From: Porodaedalea pini
Taxonomy: Eukaryota > Basidiomycota > Agaricomycetes > Hymenochaetales > Hymenochaetaceae
Reading direction: 5' to 3'
Assembly (NCBI GenBank): GCA_002794775.1
Contig: NBAY01000013.1
Location: forward strand, 1-64,000
DNA length: 64,000 nucleotides
Shown here: positions 47,752 to 61,019 of the stretch, in pieces
Layout of the letters: each line of letters begins with the position of its first letter
Position numbering within the stretch: the first letter of the stretch is position 1
Notes under the pieces: generated by a model
Seen by the model: only the letters and a program-made list of their open reading frames with translations
What the model was told of the DNA's origin: nothing
The model's database searches: none
Translations under genes and position numbers: made by a program

Positions 47752-49208
47752 ATGAGGTATGTTCGTCAGTTGTCCTGTGCTTCAACAAATGAGCTAACCG
47801 TGCGCTTCTAGTCACCGTAAGGTCTGTAACAAACTTGCGCTCTGTGAAAGATATAATTGCTGAACGTTTTGGTTTGGTGTTAGTATGAGGCTCCCCGTCA
47901 CGGCTCTTTGGGATTCCTTCCGCGCAAACGCGCTGCCCGTCATCGCGGAAAGGTCAAGTCCTTCCCCAAGGATGACCCCAAGAAGCCTGTGCACCTCACC
48001 GCCGTCATGGGCTACAAGGCCGGCATGAGCCACGTTGTCCGTGACCTTGACCGTCCTGGCTCCAGTGTGTTGTTATATTGTGTCTATCTATTTCGCACAT
48101 TAAAGTACTTGTCTTGCAGAGATGAACAAGCGTGAGGTTGTCGAGGCCGTCACCATCGTGGAGACACCGCCAATGATCGTGGTCGGTGTTGTTGGCTATG
48201 TCGAGACTCCGCGCGGGCTCCGTACCCTCACCACCGTCTGGGCTTCTCATCTTTCGGACGAGCTCAAGCGCCGCTTCTACAAGAACTGGTACCGCTCAAA
48301 GAAGAAGGCTTTCACCCGCTACGCAAAGAAGCATGCTGAGGACGGAGGCAAGTCCGTTGCCCGCGAGCTCGAGCGTATCCGCAAGTACTGCACTGTCGTC
48401 CGTGTCCTCGCGCACACCCAGATCCGTCAGACCGGCCTTAAACAGAAGAAGGCGCACCTGATGGAGATCCAGGTCAATGGTGGCTCTGTTGCAGACAAGG
48501 TCGAGTTCTCGCATGGCCTGTTTGAGAAGCCCATCGATGTCGGGTCTGTCTTCGAGCAGGATGAGGTCATCGATGTCATTGCCGTCACCAAGGGTCACGG
48601 CTTTGAGGGCGTTACGCACCGTTGGGGCACGAAGAAGCTTCCTCGCAAGACTCACAAGGGTCTCCGCAAGGTTGCTTGTATTGGTGCTTGGCATCCGTCC
48701 AAGGTCATGTTCTCTGTTGCGCGTGCCGGTCAAAGTGCGTATCGGACCTATTTTGTTTAGTTCGCGCGTTCATCTTTAATCTACGTGCAGACGGCTATCA
48801 CCACCGTACGGAGCTCAACAAGAAGATCTACCGCATTGGTAAGGGTGACGATGAGAACAACGCGACAACAGATGCGGATGCGACTAAGAAGGCCATCACG
48901 CCTATGGGTGGCTTCCCGCACTACGGTATCGTGAAGAACGACTTCTTGATGCTCAAAGGCTCCATCCCGGGTACCAAAAAGCGTGTCATCACGTTGCGCA
49001 AGTCGCTCATGGTTCACACTTCCCGCCGGGACCTCGAGAAGGTCACTCTCAAGTTCATCGACACCTCGTCGAAGTTCGGCGTGCGTATCTACTGTGTTTT
49101 TTCATGTCATGTGAAATATGCCTTACATTCTTTCTCCTACAGCACGGTTCCTTCCAAACGGTCGAGGAGAAGAAGGCGTTCCTTGGCACGCTCAAGGCAC
49201 GGGATTGA
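47752..49208 (+). CDS. RPL3: 60S ribosomal protein L3 (uL3)
   Basis: Exon 1 is five bases (ATGAG), followed by a very short exon TCACCGTAAG, giving MSHRK, then [59 protein letters not shown] and [20 protein letters not shown]. The large central exon follows, with [20 protein letters not shown] and [20 protein letters not shown]. Next are [60 protein letters not shown] and [20 protein letters not shown], ending at 49208. This is the full eukaryotic uL3, which reaches the peptidyl-transferase centre. The W-finger region and the methylated-His context (HRWG/HHRT) are intact. Confidence 0.95.
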
Positions 49209-49439
49209 TTTCTCCTTTCCTCCCTCTCGTCACGCTTTCCCTCATTTTCACCGAGCATGTTGTTCATTATGATCTCCTTCCCTCCTACTATGTCCCTATG
49301 CCATGCATACCAATAACAGATAGTAGTGCTGTAATGCCAGTGTGCTGTACTAAGGAAGGTGACTAAATGCGGCCGTTACCATGATCTGTGGTATTTGATC
49401 GACGCCGCCTGAGTCTTTCGTTCGTTCCCCTCTGCTTTG

Positions 49440-50316
<877 letters not shown>

Positions 50317-50455
50317 CGTAGAGTTTCAGCAAATGTACCTTGGACGTTTTGAACTGTTTCTTTTTCTCGGTGGACATGGACTAAGAAGACGATTTGTATT
50401 ATCAATGTATTAGATGGCAATTCAAATGTGTTGCACGACGTAAATTTCTATACAT

Positions 50456-52440
50456 TCACTCTTCCAGTTTCCCTTCCGGCTTCCCATACTTGATGTCTAG
50501 GTCCTTTAACCTCCCGCCCTTTCGGATATACCAGCGCGCATTCAGTCTCTGCCACACTTTCCTGAGCAACCGATCGTCTCCTGTCATCTTCCGCACCGAC
50601 ACCATAATCCAATATACCATCCGCTCACTCGGTTCCATAGTATCGCCCAGGTCAAAGAAGGCATCCAAGATGACGCTAAAGCGATCCCAAGTCCATTCCG
50701 ATTGTCGTGTTATTAGCCGGCGCGTTAACGTAGGCAGCCTATCCATTTTGTACCCGTGCTTCATGAATCCCAAGAACATGGCCCGGAAGATGGGATAACT
50801 GGGCTGAAAGAAACCTTTATCTGGGGACGGGCGGCGCGTCGCAAGCATCTCGGTGAAGACCTGCAGTGCCTCGGGCAGGCGTCCATGGTACGCAAAAATT
50901 TGGATTACGTAGCTGTAAATGGCCGCGCTAGGAACGAGCGAGCGCGGAAGCGGATGCCTTCGGCTGAAACGTACTCTTCAGTACCGTCGGGAACAGGAGC
51001 ACTGGAAACACATGCTTCTGAACGTTTGCCAGAATGGAGAGCCCCGAATGTACCATCGTCGAGTACTTCGACATTCTGTCGAAGTGCAGTATAGATGTTT
51101 TGGATGGCAGTTAGATCACCATCATTACCCGCGCAATCGATGAAGGCGGTTATACCGTCTTCGCCAACGTCACCAGGGCTCAGCGAAGAGAGTACCGCGC
51201 GCGCGCCTGCGAGACCTTCTTGTCTATGACGGTAGCGCATCATACACAAGTGGGTGATACGCGTTGGTTCTTTATTCGAAGACTTCAGTAGATTCATTGC
51301 GTGGTCAATTGCAGGTTGATGCTCGGACCGCAGAGCAATGTTGAGCAGTGTTGTATACGTGTAAATATCGGGCTCGATATCCCTCAACAGAGAGACAACA
51401 CTGGCAGCTTTGGCTTCATCCACGCCTCGCACCATATCGTCGAAGACGTCCAAAGCGGCATTGTATGCCTCAAGTGAGAGCTTACCACGCATTCCCGTGC
51501 CTGCTAAGTGGATCAAGGAGTTCCACTCTGGGGTCCGTAGATAGGGCACTCCGGTCCCATGTACTCGCTCCAGACGCAGACGGGCGTACACCGACAGAAG
51601 TCGGAGGAAGATCTCCCGGGAATTTTTGCGATTTACTTTGCGTTCTGCAACGAGCCGCTTTGAGAGTGTGTCCAGCAGTTTGATGCCGAAAAGACCGCTG
51701 TTCGTATGTTTGTCGCGATTTTTGTGAGGGGCGTCTTCGTCCGCTTCGATGGCGACCAGCCGCTGATACGCATCCCAAGCATCTCCCATAACGTCTGATT
51801 TCTTGTCGAGAATGATAGCGCGTAGCTGTCGTACATAAAGGTCTTGTTCTCGAGAAGCTACTCCAGCTACATCCTCGAACGTATTCGAAGCGATTTTCTG
51901 CGCGTGTAATGTTTTGCGGGATGTCTGCAGGGAGCTGTTGGATATCGATGATTTGGGACGCTTCCTTCTTTCCGTGTCTGGTTCCAATTTTGCATGGTCT
52001 TTTTCTCCGGCCTGTATATTGACAGCCTTTTGAGATGGACCTTGCGGGCGCCGAGCTCTTACAGGCCTGACACTGCGACGGCGCGGTGCAGTATTGGTCT
52101 TGAGTTGGCCATACAAATTGGCCGTTCTTCTGGCATTCTCTGCTCTGCGCTCTACGCCATCCGCTCCTCTGCGCATTCCAGTCCCACGTGCAGGAGCAGG
52201 GCGCGCTAACGGCATATAAGACGTAGTATGCTTCCTGTCGCGTGCATCGCGGGGTGCTGGGGCCAGAGCCGGAGTCATGGATTGTACAGTCGCAGTCGCA
52301 GTCGCAACATATGCAGCAAAGCGGACGGAGAAACTGCTGGAGCGGGACTGGATGTGAAAAGGGCATGGGCGCGCGACGAGTGGTCCGTTCGTATGTGCGA
52401 GACGCGTGAGGACGATGCCCGATGAGGACGCCTTCAGCAT
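50456..52440 (-). CDS. second PPR-type protein, probably mitochondrial
   Basis: The ATG at 52440 opens an Arg/Ser-rich leader without early acidic residues (MLKASSSGIVLTRLAHTNGP), fitting mitochondrial import. A basic disordered stretch follows, then helical repeats such as LSLEAYNAALDVFDDMVRGV, DIEPDIYTYTTLLNIALRSE, DGITAFIDCAGNDGDLTAIQ and YVIQIFAYHGRLPEALQVFT. The last exon (FFQPSYPIFRAMFLGFMKHG to YGKPEGKLEE) ends at 50456. The long first frame ends at 50905. A roughly 62-nt intron with donor GTACGT and acceptor TTTACAG joins PDGTE to DYVIQIFAYHGRLPEAL, which restores a good PPR helix. Its RNA target is unknown. Confidence 0.8.
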
Positions 52441-53463
52441 CAACTCCTCGCCGTCTAATCATCCTGTCAAAGAATACAAATAGTCAATGAACAAGAGTTA
52501 TGAGCATGCCAGCTGGCTGAACGAGCACATACCACAACCTGAGCTGCTTGTGCAGTGCAGCTGTCGGCGTCTGCGACGTTTTCACAGAGCTGGAGCGCGT
52601 TGGCGCGTCTGGCAAGCAAAATCACAAAGAAGAAATGGACGATGCGCCGCGTCGACTACTCGCCGTCGTTGGCACCTTCGAGTAAGAAATACTGGAGGCG
52701 CGTCTGCGTTGGACGCTCACATAAGCTAGCCAATCAGCAACTACGTTGATCTAAGATAAGAACGCATACATTTCAGAGAAGCCCAATATCCACGTTTGAG
52801 ATCCGCGACTAAGTGCTACGGCATTTTGCCTGAACACATTATACACGTTTACGATGTGATGGGAAATGACCGTATCCGGGATCCGTCTAAAGTGAAGACA
52901 AAAAAAGACAAAAAAGAAAGGAGGCGAGAAGCAGTAACAACTTGAAAGTCAGGAGTGTACACGTCGACCACGATACCAGCCATGCGATGATGTATGAAAG
53001 AGTCACAGAAGATTTGAATGGGGCTGTATGAGTGACTGATACTGATGAGAATAGAGAGGTAGGGACAATATGCGACTATTGTGAGTATGATTTTTCCGTA
53101 CCTGCGTTCCGTAGTGAACAGTAAGGGAAAAGTCGGAAATACCGTCCTGCTATGCTATTCATGGTTAAGGGTGAAAGAGATGATAACGAAATTAGGAGGC
53201 AGGATTGGGTGAGGATGAGGAGGATACTCAGGAGCAGGCGAAATACATAGCCGATCGAAGCCTAATGCAATGCAATCGAATCACCGTCGTAAAATGAGCA
53301 ATAAAAAGAGTAAGAGAATGGGATTTGGCATCTGAGTGTTGCGTAGAACAGGCTGAGGAGATGGAATATGAGGCGTAAGAAAAAGGCACGTTGGATAAGA
53401 GAAACGAAGATGGAAGAGACAGAAGTAGAGCAAGCAAAACGCGAAACCGAGGACGTTCAGGCT
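52441..53463. other. intergenic region
   Basis: Promoter side of the PPR gene and 3' side of the hydrolase gene. Only short frames occur; no gene recognised. Confidence 0.5.
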
Positions 53464-55656
53464 TCAGAACCGCAGCCTGCTCATATGCAGGGTGTTCGAG
53501 ATGAGCGTGGGCGCAAAATTGCCACTGGAGCCGCCGATAGTCGCCTTCTCGACGACATGCTTGGAGATCGTCGAGCGCCGCAGGCGCCCTGTGCGCGCGA
53601 CCTCGCTTGACACCGGCTCCTGCGCCGACAGGTACGTACCCTCCTTGCTCGATGTGCTCGAGAGGTACTCTGTTTGCGTCACGAGGTTCTCCAGCGCCTT
53701 CAGCTTTTCCTCTTTGTTCGTCGCTAGAAGAGTTATGTGAGTCAATAAAATAGGAAAGGAGATGAGGAACGAACGTCTGGCATAGTCATCGTCTTTTTCG
53801 GCTTGGAACCAATGGTCATTATACCGCTCAGAGAATCTGCGTAGAGGGGTAAAGAATCAGCACATATTCCTATAAATTGCGAGAAAAGGAATGAACGATT
53901 ACCTCCGACACGGCCGTCCATCCATACCAAGTGGTGAAAACGCCAGGTGCTCATCCAGCATCTGTCTCCGGAGCACGTCGTTCTGGCTCTGCAGCACCTC
54001 TGGGCTGACGCACGAGAAGCTGAGTGGGCTTGTCGGATCGCGTGCCGCGATGCTTGCATCGTCCATCAGGTCAGCGAGTTTTAACAACGCCTCCTCCAAG
54101 CGCGCGCGTCGCTCCGTTGCGGGGATACTCTTCGGCCGCTTGGGGACGTGTGGGTGCGAGTGCCGCGAGAGGAACTCAGCGAACACGCGATTCACGATGG
54201 ACGCGCAGGTTGGGACGACCGTCACGTATTCCGGGGAACCTGATTAAAAGTAGTGGTCAGCCTATCTTCGTCGGCTAGAAAAAGCAGAAACACAAGGCGG
54301 AAGTCAAAGTGACAGAATCAGATGTATTAGTTGGATAACGATGATTGAATAGAACGTGCTGCTAACGCAGTCTGTTTTCCTCCAAAGTCGCGCTCACCCT
54401 TGATAGTATGAACGCGTGCTCTTCCTTCTACGTTCACCAAGTCTGCCGCCATCCTATCTGCGTACTTAATCGGGTTGATGTCCGTCTTGTCAGACTAGCG
54501 ACCAAACAATCAAAATTAGTCGTCTTAGGTCACCGACCAATCACTGATTAATGCAGACGATACCTGGATGATCAGCGTTGGCTGCGTGATGCATGCGAGA
54601 ACAGTTTCTGACAATGGTGTTCGCTGTTTCAAGAAGACAATGCTCAGATATAGTCTTTCCGCTTCGATAGGAAATTGGATGGGAAACTGACGTTCAGCAC
54701 GCAATGAAACAACTCGTAGACGCGTGATCGTCGCCAGGGAGGATAAAGCGATGACCAGTGGGCAATCAGTTCGTCTTTGAGGTCGGGAGAGGGATCCTAC
54801 GTAAAAATAGCCTGATGAGTATCGAAATGAAAGGGATAATCGGGTGCAACACACCTTTCCCAGAAAATAAGTAGTCATTTCCAGCAAAGCATGGTCATAT
54901 TCATCGAGGTCTTGAGGGTGGCACCAAAGGCTCAGGAGCTCGCCGTACGTCTCGAATACCCATTCGAGCCTGACACAGTACTTGTGTTAGATAGATAGAA
55001 CAAGCAACCATGCAACCATTCGAGCTCACTCAGTTGGTGGAGGTACGTTAACAAGCGTTAGACTGAGACACAACTCTGGGAATCTGGGACAAGCACAATC
55101 AGAACCAGAACCGTCCATGTATGCAGTCCATGCGCGAAGACGTAAAGACCCGGTTCACTCACAGGGCAGCTAACCGAAGGGCCGCGTTCACCGAAATATT
55201 CTCAATGGCTAAAATGTGGGCCGGTGGAAGACCGAGAGCCTGAAAATACATGGGCTGATCAGCACGCGCTAGAGTCAACATGCAACGCGTCGTGCACGCA
55301 CTAGGAGCGCAAAGGCCAAGTCCGCGGCCTCGACCCAGGTGTCGTGCGCGCCGCTAGGGCGTGCGTTACTCCTACCTGCGCAGCGCATGTCGAATGCGAG
55401 GAGGTTGTAACGCGAGGTGAGACGCGGGTCCTCGAACTGGTTCGTGAGCCAGGTCGAGTCGAGGAAGAGTGGGTGCAACCTGGACGCATTCAAGACAAAT
55501 TTAATACTGGGCGGGACGACGAAGGAGAATGAAAAGCATGTACATTACGATGACGGGTTTTTCTGGGTCGAATTCGCCTACGCTGCTATTGCGGGAGTTG
55601 GTGGTGTACCAGAGGGAGACACGGTCATCCTTAGACACGAAGTCGATGTAGGGCAT
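53464..55656 (-). CDS. alpha/beta-hydrolase-fold protein lacking catalytic Ser and His
   Basis: Start at 55656: MPYIDFVSKDDRVSLWYTTN, then EKPVIVMLHPLFLDSTWLTN, DPRLTSRYNLLAFDMRCAGR, THDTWVEAADLAFAL-type sequence, LGLPPAHILAIENISVNAAL, FPELCLSLTLVNVPPPTE, LEWVFETYGELLSLWCHPQD, CITQPTLIIQ and GSPEYVTVVPTCASIVNRVF. The fold is clear (HPLFLD oxyanion loop, DMRCAGRS). However, the nucleophile elbow expected as G-x-S-x-G reads A-I-E-N-I, and the position of the catalytic His (usually GxxH) reads GSPEY. A roughly 150-residue C-terminal extension, helical and Ser-rich, follows and ends HMSRLRF at 53464. It is probably a non-catalytic or altered family member. Exon borders near 53750-53900 are uncertain. 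Confidence 0.78.
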
Positions 55657-56588
55657 CGTGAAGCAGCTCTCGTCGACGTCACGGCGGTTGTTGTGCAAGG
55701 AGGCAAGAACAACAGGGGCAGAGAAGTAAGAGAGAGAGGAGCTTGTCAGTGTCACGACTGTTCTGCCATCGGTTGAGGCAAGGGTCGAGAGACCGGCTGA
55801 AAGAGACAGTACTAGTTGCTTCTATTCGAAGCCTCGCATGCTAATTTCTCTTAACACTCTTCTCGAACAGCGATCGAACGCCCGCGGTTCCTTGCCCTTA
55901 GTCCCTTCGCTCAATATCAATATGTAACAATCCAACAAAATGATTTATCTGACGAGGTTTTGCAGAGCACCGACATATGAAAGATGCAAAGCAATGCTCG
56001 TTCGCAAATAGACGCCATGCCTCACGCTTCTCGATGATACTTCGCATGATGAACAGACCTGCTGGAATTCCGTTTATATTTGCCCAGATGGCAACGGACC
56101 CCGCGATCAAGATGCGAGCTTGGGAGATCTGATCTATTTTCCCTCAAAGATGCATATATACCGTTCTGTGTCCTGAAGTCGAATTTATCTGCGCTGGATA
56201 CAACTGTAGACGCAGGCAGTTTTAGGTGGCAATAGGAAGAGTACGGAAAGGGATGCCGGACAAATTTAATATACTGTACCGTTTTTAGAAATAAATGGGA
56301 GAAAATAAAGTTTGCCTGGAGGTCGAATCGAAGAGGCGACCTCCGCTTGAGCCGTCATTCCCGGCTCTATCCAAAGATTGAGCTCAACGAAGGCCTCACG
56401 ACGTCAAGATCTCGTCCTCGGTGAGCAGGTCAGTACTTTTCAACACATGGTTGATATCAGGACATGGAGGTGTATGTGCTGGGATATCTGTGGAGTGTCG
56501 GGAGGTGGTAGAGCGGGGGGAATCGATGGATGAAAAGCTGAAAGATGGATGACACTGACGACGCCTTGTATCCTTTGCAGTCTACATC
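55657..56588. other. divergent intergenic region with two small hairpins
   Basis: Lies between the hydrolase start (-) and the eS7 start (+). It contains a hairpin pair at 56318-56367 and a likely 5'UTR intron acceptor (TTTGCAG at about 56575) just before the eS7 ATG. No coding region supported. Confidence 0.55.
56318..56367 (+). repeat. tandem hairpins upstream of eS7
   Basis: GGAGGTCG...CGACCTCC (8-bp stem, 11-nt loop, 56318-56344) is followed by GAGCCG...CGGCTC (6-bp stem, 7-nt loop, 56349-56367). It does not fold as a tRNA. It may lie in the eS7 leader or its intron. Confidence 0.6.
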
Positions 56589-57305
56589 ATGTCTGTTCAA
56601 CATAAAATCCTGCGCACTGCGAATGCACCAACGACCGCACCCGATGAAACAGAGACGTCCGTCGCGCAGGCCCTCATTGACTTGGAGAACAATGTCCCTG
56701 AGCTGAAGACTGAGCTCCGCCCCCTCCAGATCTCAGCCGCACGCGAGGTTGACGTCCGTGGAGGCAAGAAGGCCATCGTTGTCTTCGTTCCCGTTCCCCA
56801 GCTGAAGGCTTTCCACAAGGTTCAGGCCAGGTGCGTTGTCTCAGCAAGGTAGATATGATACAAGCTGAAGATATTGATGGGGATCATCTCTATGAAGGCT
56901 TACCCGCGAGCTCGAGAAGAAGTTCTCGGACCGTCACGTCGTGTTTGTCGCGCAGCGCCGTATGCTCCGCAAGCCAACCCGCACCTCTCGCGTGCAGCAG
57001 AAGCGTCCTCGCAGCAGGACGTTGACGAGCGTTCACGAGAAGATCCTCGAGGACCTCGTCTTTCCGACCGAGATCGTCGGCAAGCGCACGCGTGTTGCCG
57101 TCGATGGCTCGAAACTCCTCAAAGTGTGCGTGCCGAATAGGTATTCTTCACCTGTAACTGGTTCTGACACACGGTATTGTATAGCTTCCTCGACTCGAAG
57201 GATGCGACTTCGCTCGAGTACAAATTGGACTCGTTCTCGTCCGTGTACCGCCGGCTGACTGGGAAGGATGTCGTGTTTGAGTTCCCTGTCACCGCGGCAG
57301 AGTAA
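56589..57305 (+). CDS. RPS7: 40S ribosomal protein S7 (eS7)
   Basis: From the ATG at 56589: [77 protein letters not shown], then [60 protein letters not shown] and [13 protein letters not shown]. The last exon is [20 protein letters not shown] and [19 protein letters not shown], with the stop at 57303-57305. All blocks match eukaryotic eS7, a small-subunit assembly protein. Confidence 0.95.
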
Positions 57306-57763
57306 ATGGATATGTGTGCATCATAGGTCTTTATCATCCGTTATGTGCTAGGTATCCATGTTGTCTCCTGCTCCTATTCAAAATGAAGGTTTCATGCCTA
57401 TTATGTATACCTCTCCATTTATTTGGTCCTTGCCGCCCTGCGCGCAGTGAGCCGCGAGCTGCGCGCTGTATGCTGTGTGTGCCGAAACAAATAGCAGTCT
57501 TCATTCCTCCTGTCAGAAAGAGCAATTTGTATGCCGAACACGGTCAGCCAGTCTCAAACCGGCATTCGATCCGAAATGTTAGATGATTACACGTGACTCA
57601 GGCTCGTTCAGTTCTCCGAGTCCGAGTGCTTGGTCCACCAAGGACTCCTAACTTGAGCTTGACTTGCTCTCTGCTTGCTCTTTCCTCTCCTTTTAAAGTC
57701 ACTCGCTACGACGCTCCCGCCGCGGCTACCCACCGTGCGCGTCGCTTGTCCGCCACGACATCC
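57306..57763. other. intergenic region
   Basis: 3' flank of eS7 and promoter of the Rab-like gene. No gene recognised. Confidence 0.5.
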
Positions 57764-59350
57764 ATGACCCCCTCAGACTATGCCCCGCTCGACAACTATG
57801 GCAAGTCCCGCTACGACTATGATTCCCACTCCGTCGACGCGAAGATAGTCGTCATGGGCAACACTGGTGAGGCCCCGCTGTTCTGATTTACAGACTGCGC
57901 GTCGTGTTTTGTCTCGTGGACTGACACTGTACGCAGGCGTGGGCAAAACGAGTCTCCTCCAGCGATACACACAGAACAAGTTCGACCCCAGAAACACCAC
58001 TTCCACTACCGGCGCATTCTTCGTCACCAAGAAGGTCTACGTCGACGGACTCAAGGTCCGTCTCCAACTATGGGACACCGCAGGACAAGAACGATTCCGG
58101 AGCATGGTACGTGTTTACATTGCTCACCCCCCCGGTTGTCGCGCCGTGCAGCGCGCAAGAACTCCCAAGCCTCTGACCCGACTGACGGCTTCTTGTTTCG
58201 CGCGGCTCAGGCTCCCATGTACTATCGTGGTGCGAACGCCGCTTTGCTTCTGTACGACATTACGAATGCTGCAACGTTCGACGATGTCCGCGGGTGGCTC
58301 GAAGGTACGTGACAGGCTCGTCCGTGCTATCACCCATATATTTCCATTCCGCCGCTCTAATGCTCCGCGCTTATCGTTATACTATATGCAACAACGGTCT
58401 GACATTTCACATGCTTAGAGCTGAAGAAGAACTGTCCTTCCGACTTGATCATCTACATCGTGGGCTCGAAAGCGGACCTCCATCGAAACCGCCAAGTGAC
58501 TTCGGACAGGGTCCGTCTGTCACTAGCCCGTTGGTTTCCTCCGCCAAGTCCTCCCGCCCCTCCAGTGCAACCTCCTCCACAACCCTCCACCCTCTCCTAC
58601 ATTCGTCCTCGATTCACCTCCTTTACGACCTCCCGATCCGTTCCCCCTAGCCAACTCGCCCCTAAAGCCCTCGATGACAATGCTTTATCCCGGCCCTCCG
58701 AGCTGCGGCGCTCCACGACCGCCTATCCACGCCAGACGGCGAACTGGAGCTTTGGGAATGGAAATGCGGCAGAGGACGGGCCTCTCAGGCGCGCAAAATC
58801 TTCAAATGCGGCGGGCTCACCACATCGACAGAAGCTAGTCGATCGCGATTGGGACAGGTCGGCTCAACCTATGACGACGTCGCGCTTCGCGAGTCATTTT
58901 GGGCTCAAGGCAGGGACGGGTGCGTACATGGATGTGCTAGATGGGTCTAGCAACAGCGTGCCTGAGGAAGACGAGGATGAAGAAGCCGGGGACGACCGTG
59001 AGTGGGGACTGGAAAAGGGGATGAGCCTCTTCGAAGTGTCCTCGAAGGACGATTATGGTGAGCTTTTGTCTACTACGGCCGCTATGATGTCAACCGTTGC
59101 TCATTGTGCATATACTTCTCGTTTGTCGACGCATCTACAACTACCGTTGCTAGGTGTTAAGAATTTGTTCGACACACTGATTTCCGCGATTATCCAGCGG
59201 AAGGACTTGATTGAGAAGGAGAACGAACTGAAAAAACGCGATAGCGTCATGCTTGCGCCGATTCCAACGCCTGCGTGGGCAGCGCAGGCTGACGAAGAGG
59301 AGAAGGCGCAGATGAGCAAGGGAGGCTCCTGGAGCTGTTGTCAGATTTGA
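57764..59350 (+). CDS. atypical Rab-family small GTPase with long internal insertion
   Basis: Start at 57764 (MTPSDYAPLDNYGKSRYDYD), then AKIVVMGNT|GVGKTSLLQRYTQNKF (P-loop), NTTSTTGAFFVTKKVYVDGL (switch I), VRLQLWDTAGQERFRSM (switch II), APMYYRGANAALLLYDITNA, DLIIYIVGSKADLHRNRQVT (G4), a disordered insertion of about 170 residues (58510-59030), then FEVSSKDDYGVKNLFDTLIS (G5 region). The C terminus ends GGSWSCCQI at 59350, a CCXX-type geranylgeranylation signal. G4 reads SKAD rather than NKxD. The insertion is Pro/Ser/Arg-rich and ends in an acidic EEDEDEEAGDD patch. The Rab fold is clear; the subfamily is not. Confidence 0.87.
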
Positions 59351-61019
59351 TTTTCTGGTGCTGGCGCCATTTAGGTTTAAGGTTCTTATTCGGCTTTCGT
59401 CGAGCTGTCTTTGTCCTTTGCCTGGGCTCTGCGGTTCCCCAGGTTTCCTATAGGACCACGCCATTCTTGCCCAGCCTGCTTTCAAGCGACAACCAAACGA
59501 AGGCTTGCAGCCGGATTTCGAGCAGCCTTACTACTCTTGAGCGAGGAGGCCTTTCTTGTTTCTTGTTGCCCTATTGCGACTAGCTTTCTTTCACTTTGGG
59601 ATTGTTCCCCCCCCCCCCCCCCCAACTCAAACGATCCATTGCTATTGCAATCCCTATGCCCGACATGCTCATCATCCAATCTTCTCTGCCCTGCTCCTCT
59701 CTTGGTCCATTCGTCAATGGTCACCACCCGTTTCTTCATCCCCATAACTCCCCTCCCCTCCATATGACTCGGTTTCCTTGCTTCTTGTAACGAAATTTTC
59801 TTTAACCTTTCATCCCATGACTTCACGTTTCTATACCCTTCCCGCACTACAATCTATATACTGCAATTCCCGCAATACCGCTCTCAACCCACGACCCACG
59901 CTCATCTGTCTCACTTCTCATGCTGCAATGGTCCCTCCTCCTCTCTCGTTCCTCTTTCACTCTTCTTTCAGCCTGTCTTCTTCCTTTGTCGTCCGTCGGC
60001 CTGTGTCTCTCTATTCTATTTGCCTGTTCCATCGCCTACTTGGCGTCCTGCCCCATGGTATCCTACGGGCATCCCTTTTTTAAACCCTTATCTTATTCCA
60101 TCTTCTTCCCCCGCCCTCCGGCGCCCTCCTGACCCTGGACAGATCATCAACGTCTGTGTTATGATTTTTATACGTATACCTACTGCCCTCTGCTGTCTAT
60201 AATTATTGCACGTATACATATGCCCATGATCGTCGTTGCATATAGGGATTCAAAGCTGTAAATAATGGGCGAGTGACTTCAACTAGCTTCTTGCTGTTGC
60301 TGCTTCGCTCAGCTGAGTTCTGAGATAACTGATAAGCTGAAATGAGGAGGGTCGCCTGAACGCGTCGGGTTCGCACGCGGGTCGAAGAAGCGTATACAGT
60401 AATACACGTACTTATCGCAAGGCGCTTCCCTGCGATCTGGACTCACGAATCGCACTACAACAACGACACCCTGGCATATCGAATGCTCAGGATGGTCAGG
60501 CGAAGTTCGGCGTCGTAGGGTCTTCAGAGCTTCTCATATCCGCTGATGCGTGCGCGTGACGTGTCCTTTGCAGCGTTGTTTATCAGGCTCATCGAACGTG
60601 GTATTTTAGAGCGGAGTATATACGGATGACTGTGCATTGCAGGCGCTTGAGGCACCCCGAAGAGGGAGAAGAACGAGAGAATGTCGTGATTCGACTGGCA
60701 AGATCCGAGTGGCGTAAGACTCGGACGGGGGTTTGAGTGCTTCGTATTGTAGATAAGCTCGGTGAAACGGGTCGGTACGAGGGATGTGGCACGAGCGGAT
60801 AAAGTGCAAAGCTCACTTACGCGTCTCAGTCAGTGATCGTGATGTCCTCTAGTTCGGAAATGAAGAAACGTGAAGAGCTTCGTATTCTTGTCAGCTACGA
60901 GGTTTTGATCGGGTTTCGGCTGCGTAACGTATGACGTGAAACGGGATAAGCAGTTTATAAGAGCGAGTTCAGGTGACCCACTTGAGATATGAGAAATGAA
61001 TCGCCAGGTCAATGCCATT
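59351..61019. other. intergenic region with pyrimidine-rich tracts
   Basis: Follows the Rab gene. It includes a C17 run (59607-59623), T/C-rich sequence to about 60130, and no recognisable gene. Frames on the minus strand near 60590-61018 (up to 75 codons) have no domain. Confidence 0.5.
59607..59623. repeat. C17 homopolymer
   Basis: Seventeen consecutive C on the plus strand, read directly. It lies in the presumed 3' untranslated or intergenic sequence after the Rab gene. Confidence 0.9.

Noticed and set aside
51482..52462. 326-codon minus-strand open frame overlapping the PPR gene
   Set aside because: It is an alternative frame of the PPR exon; the other frame has a mitochondrial leader and PPR-like helices, this one has no domain.
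56311..56380. possible tRNA from the hairpin pair
   Set aside because: No cloverleaf, no T-loop GTTCGANNC in the right place, and no acceptor stem on either strand.
60830..61018. 62-codon minus-strand frame beside the transposon end
   Set aside because: No recognisable domain and it abuts the proposed element boundary; not enough to call a gene.
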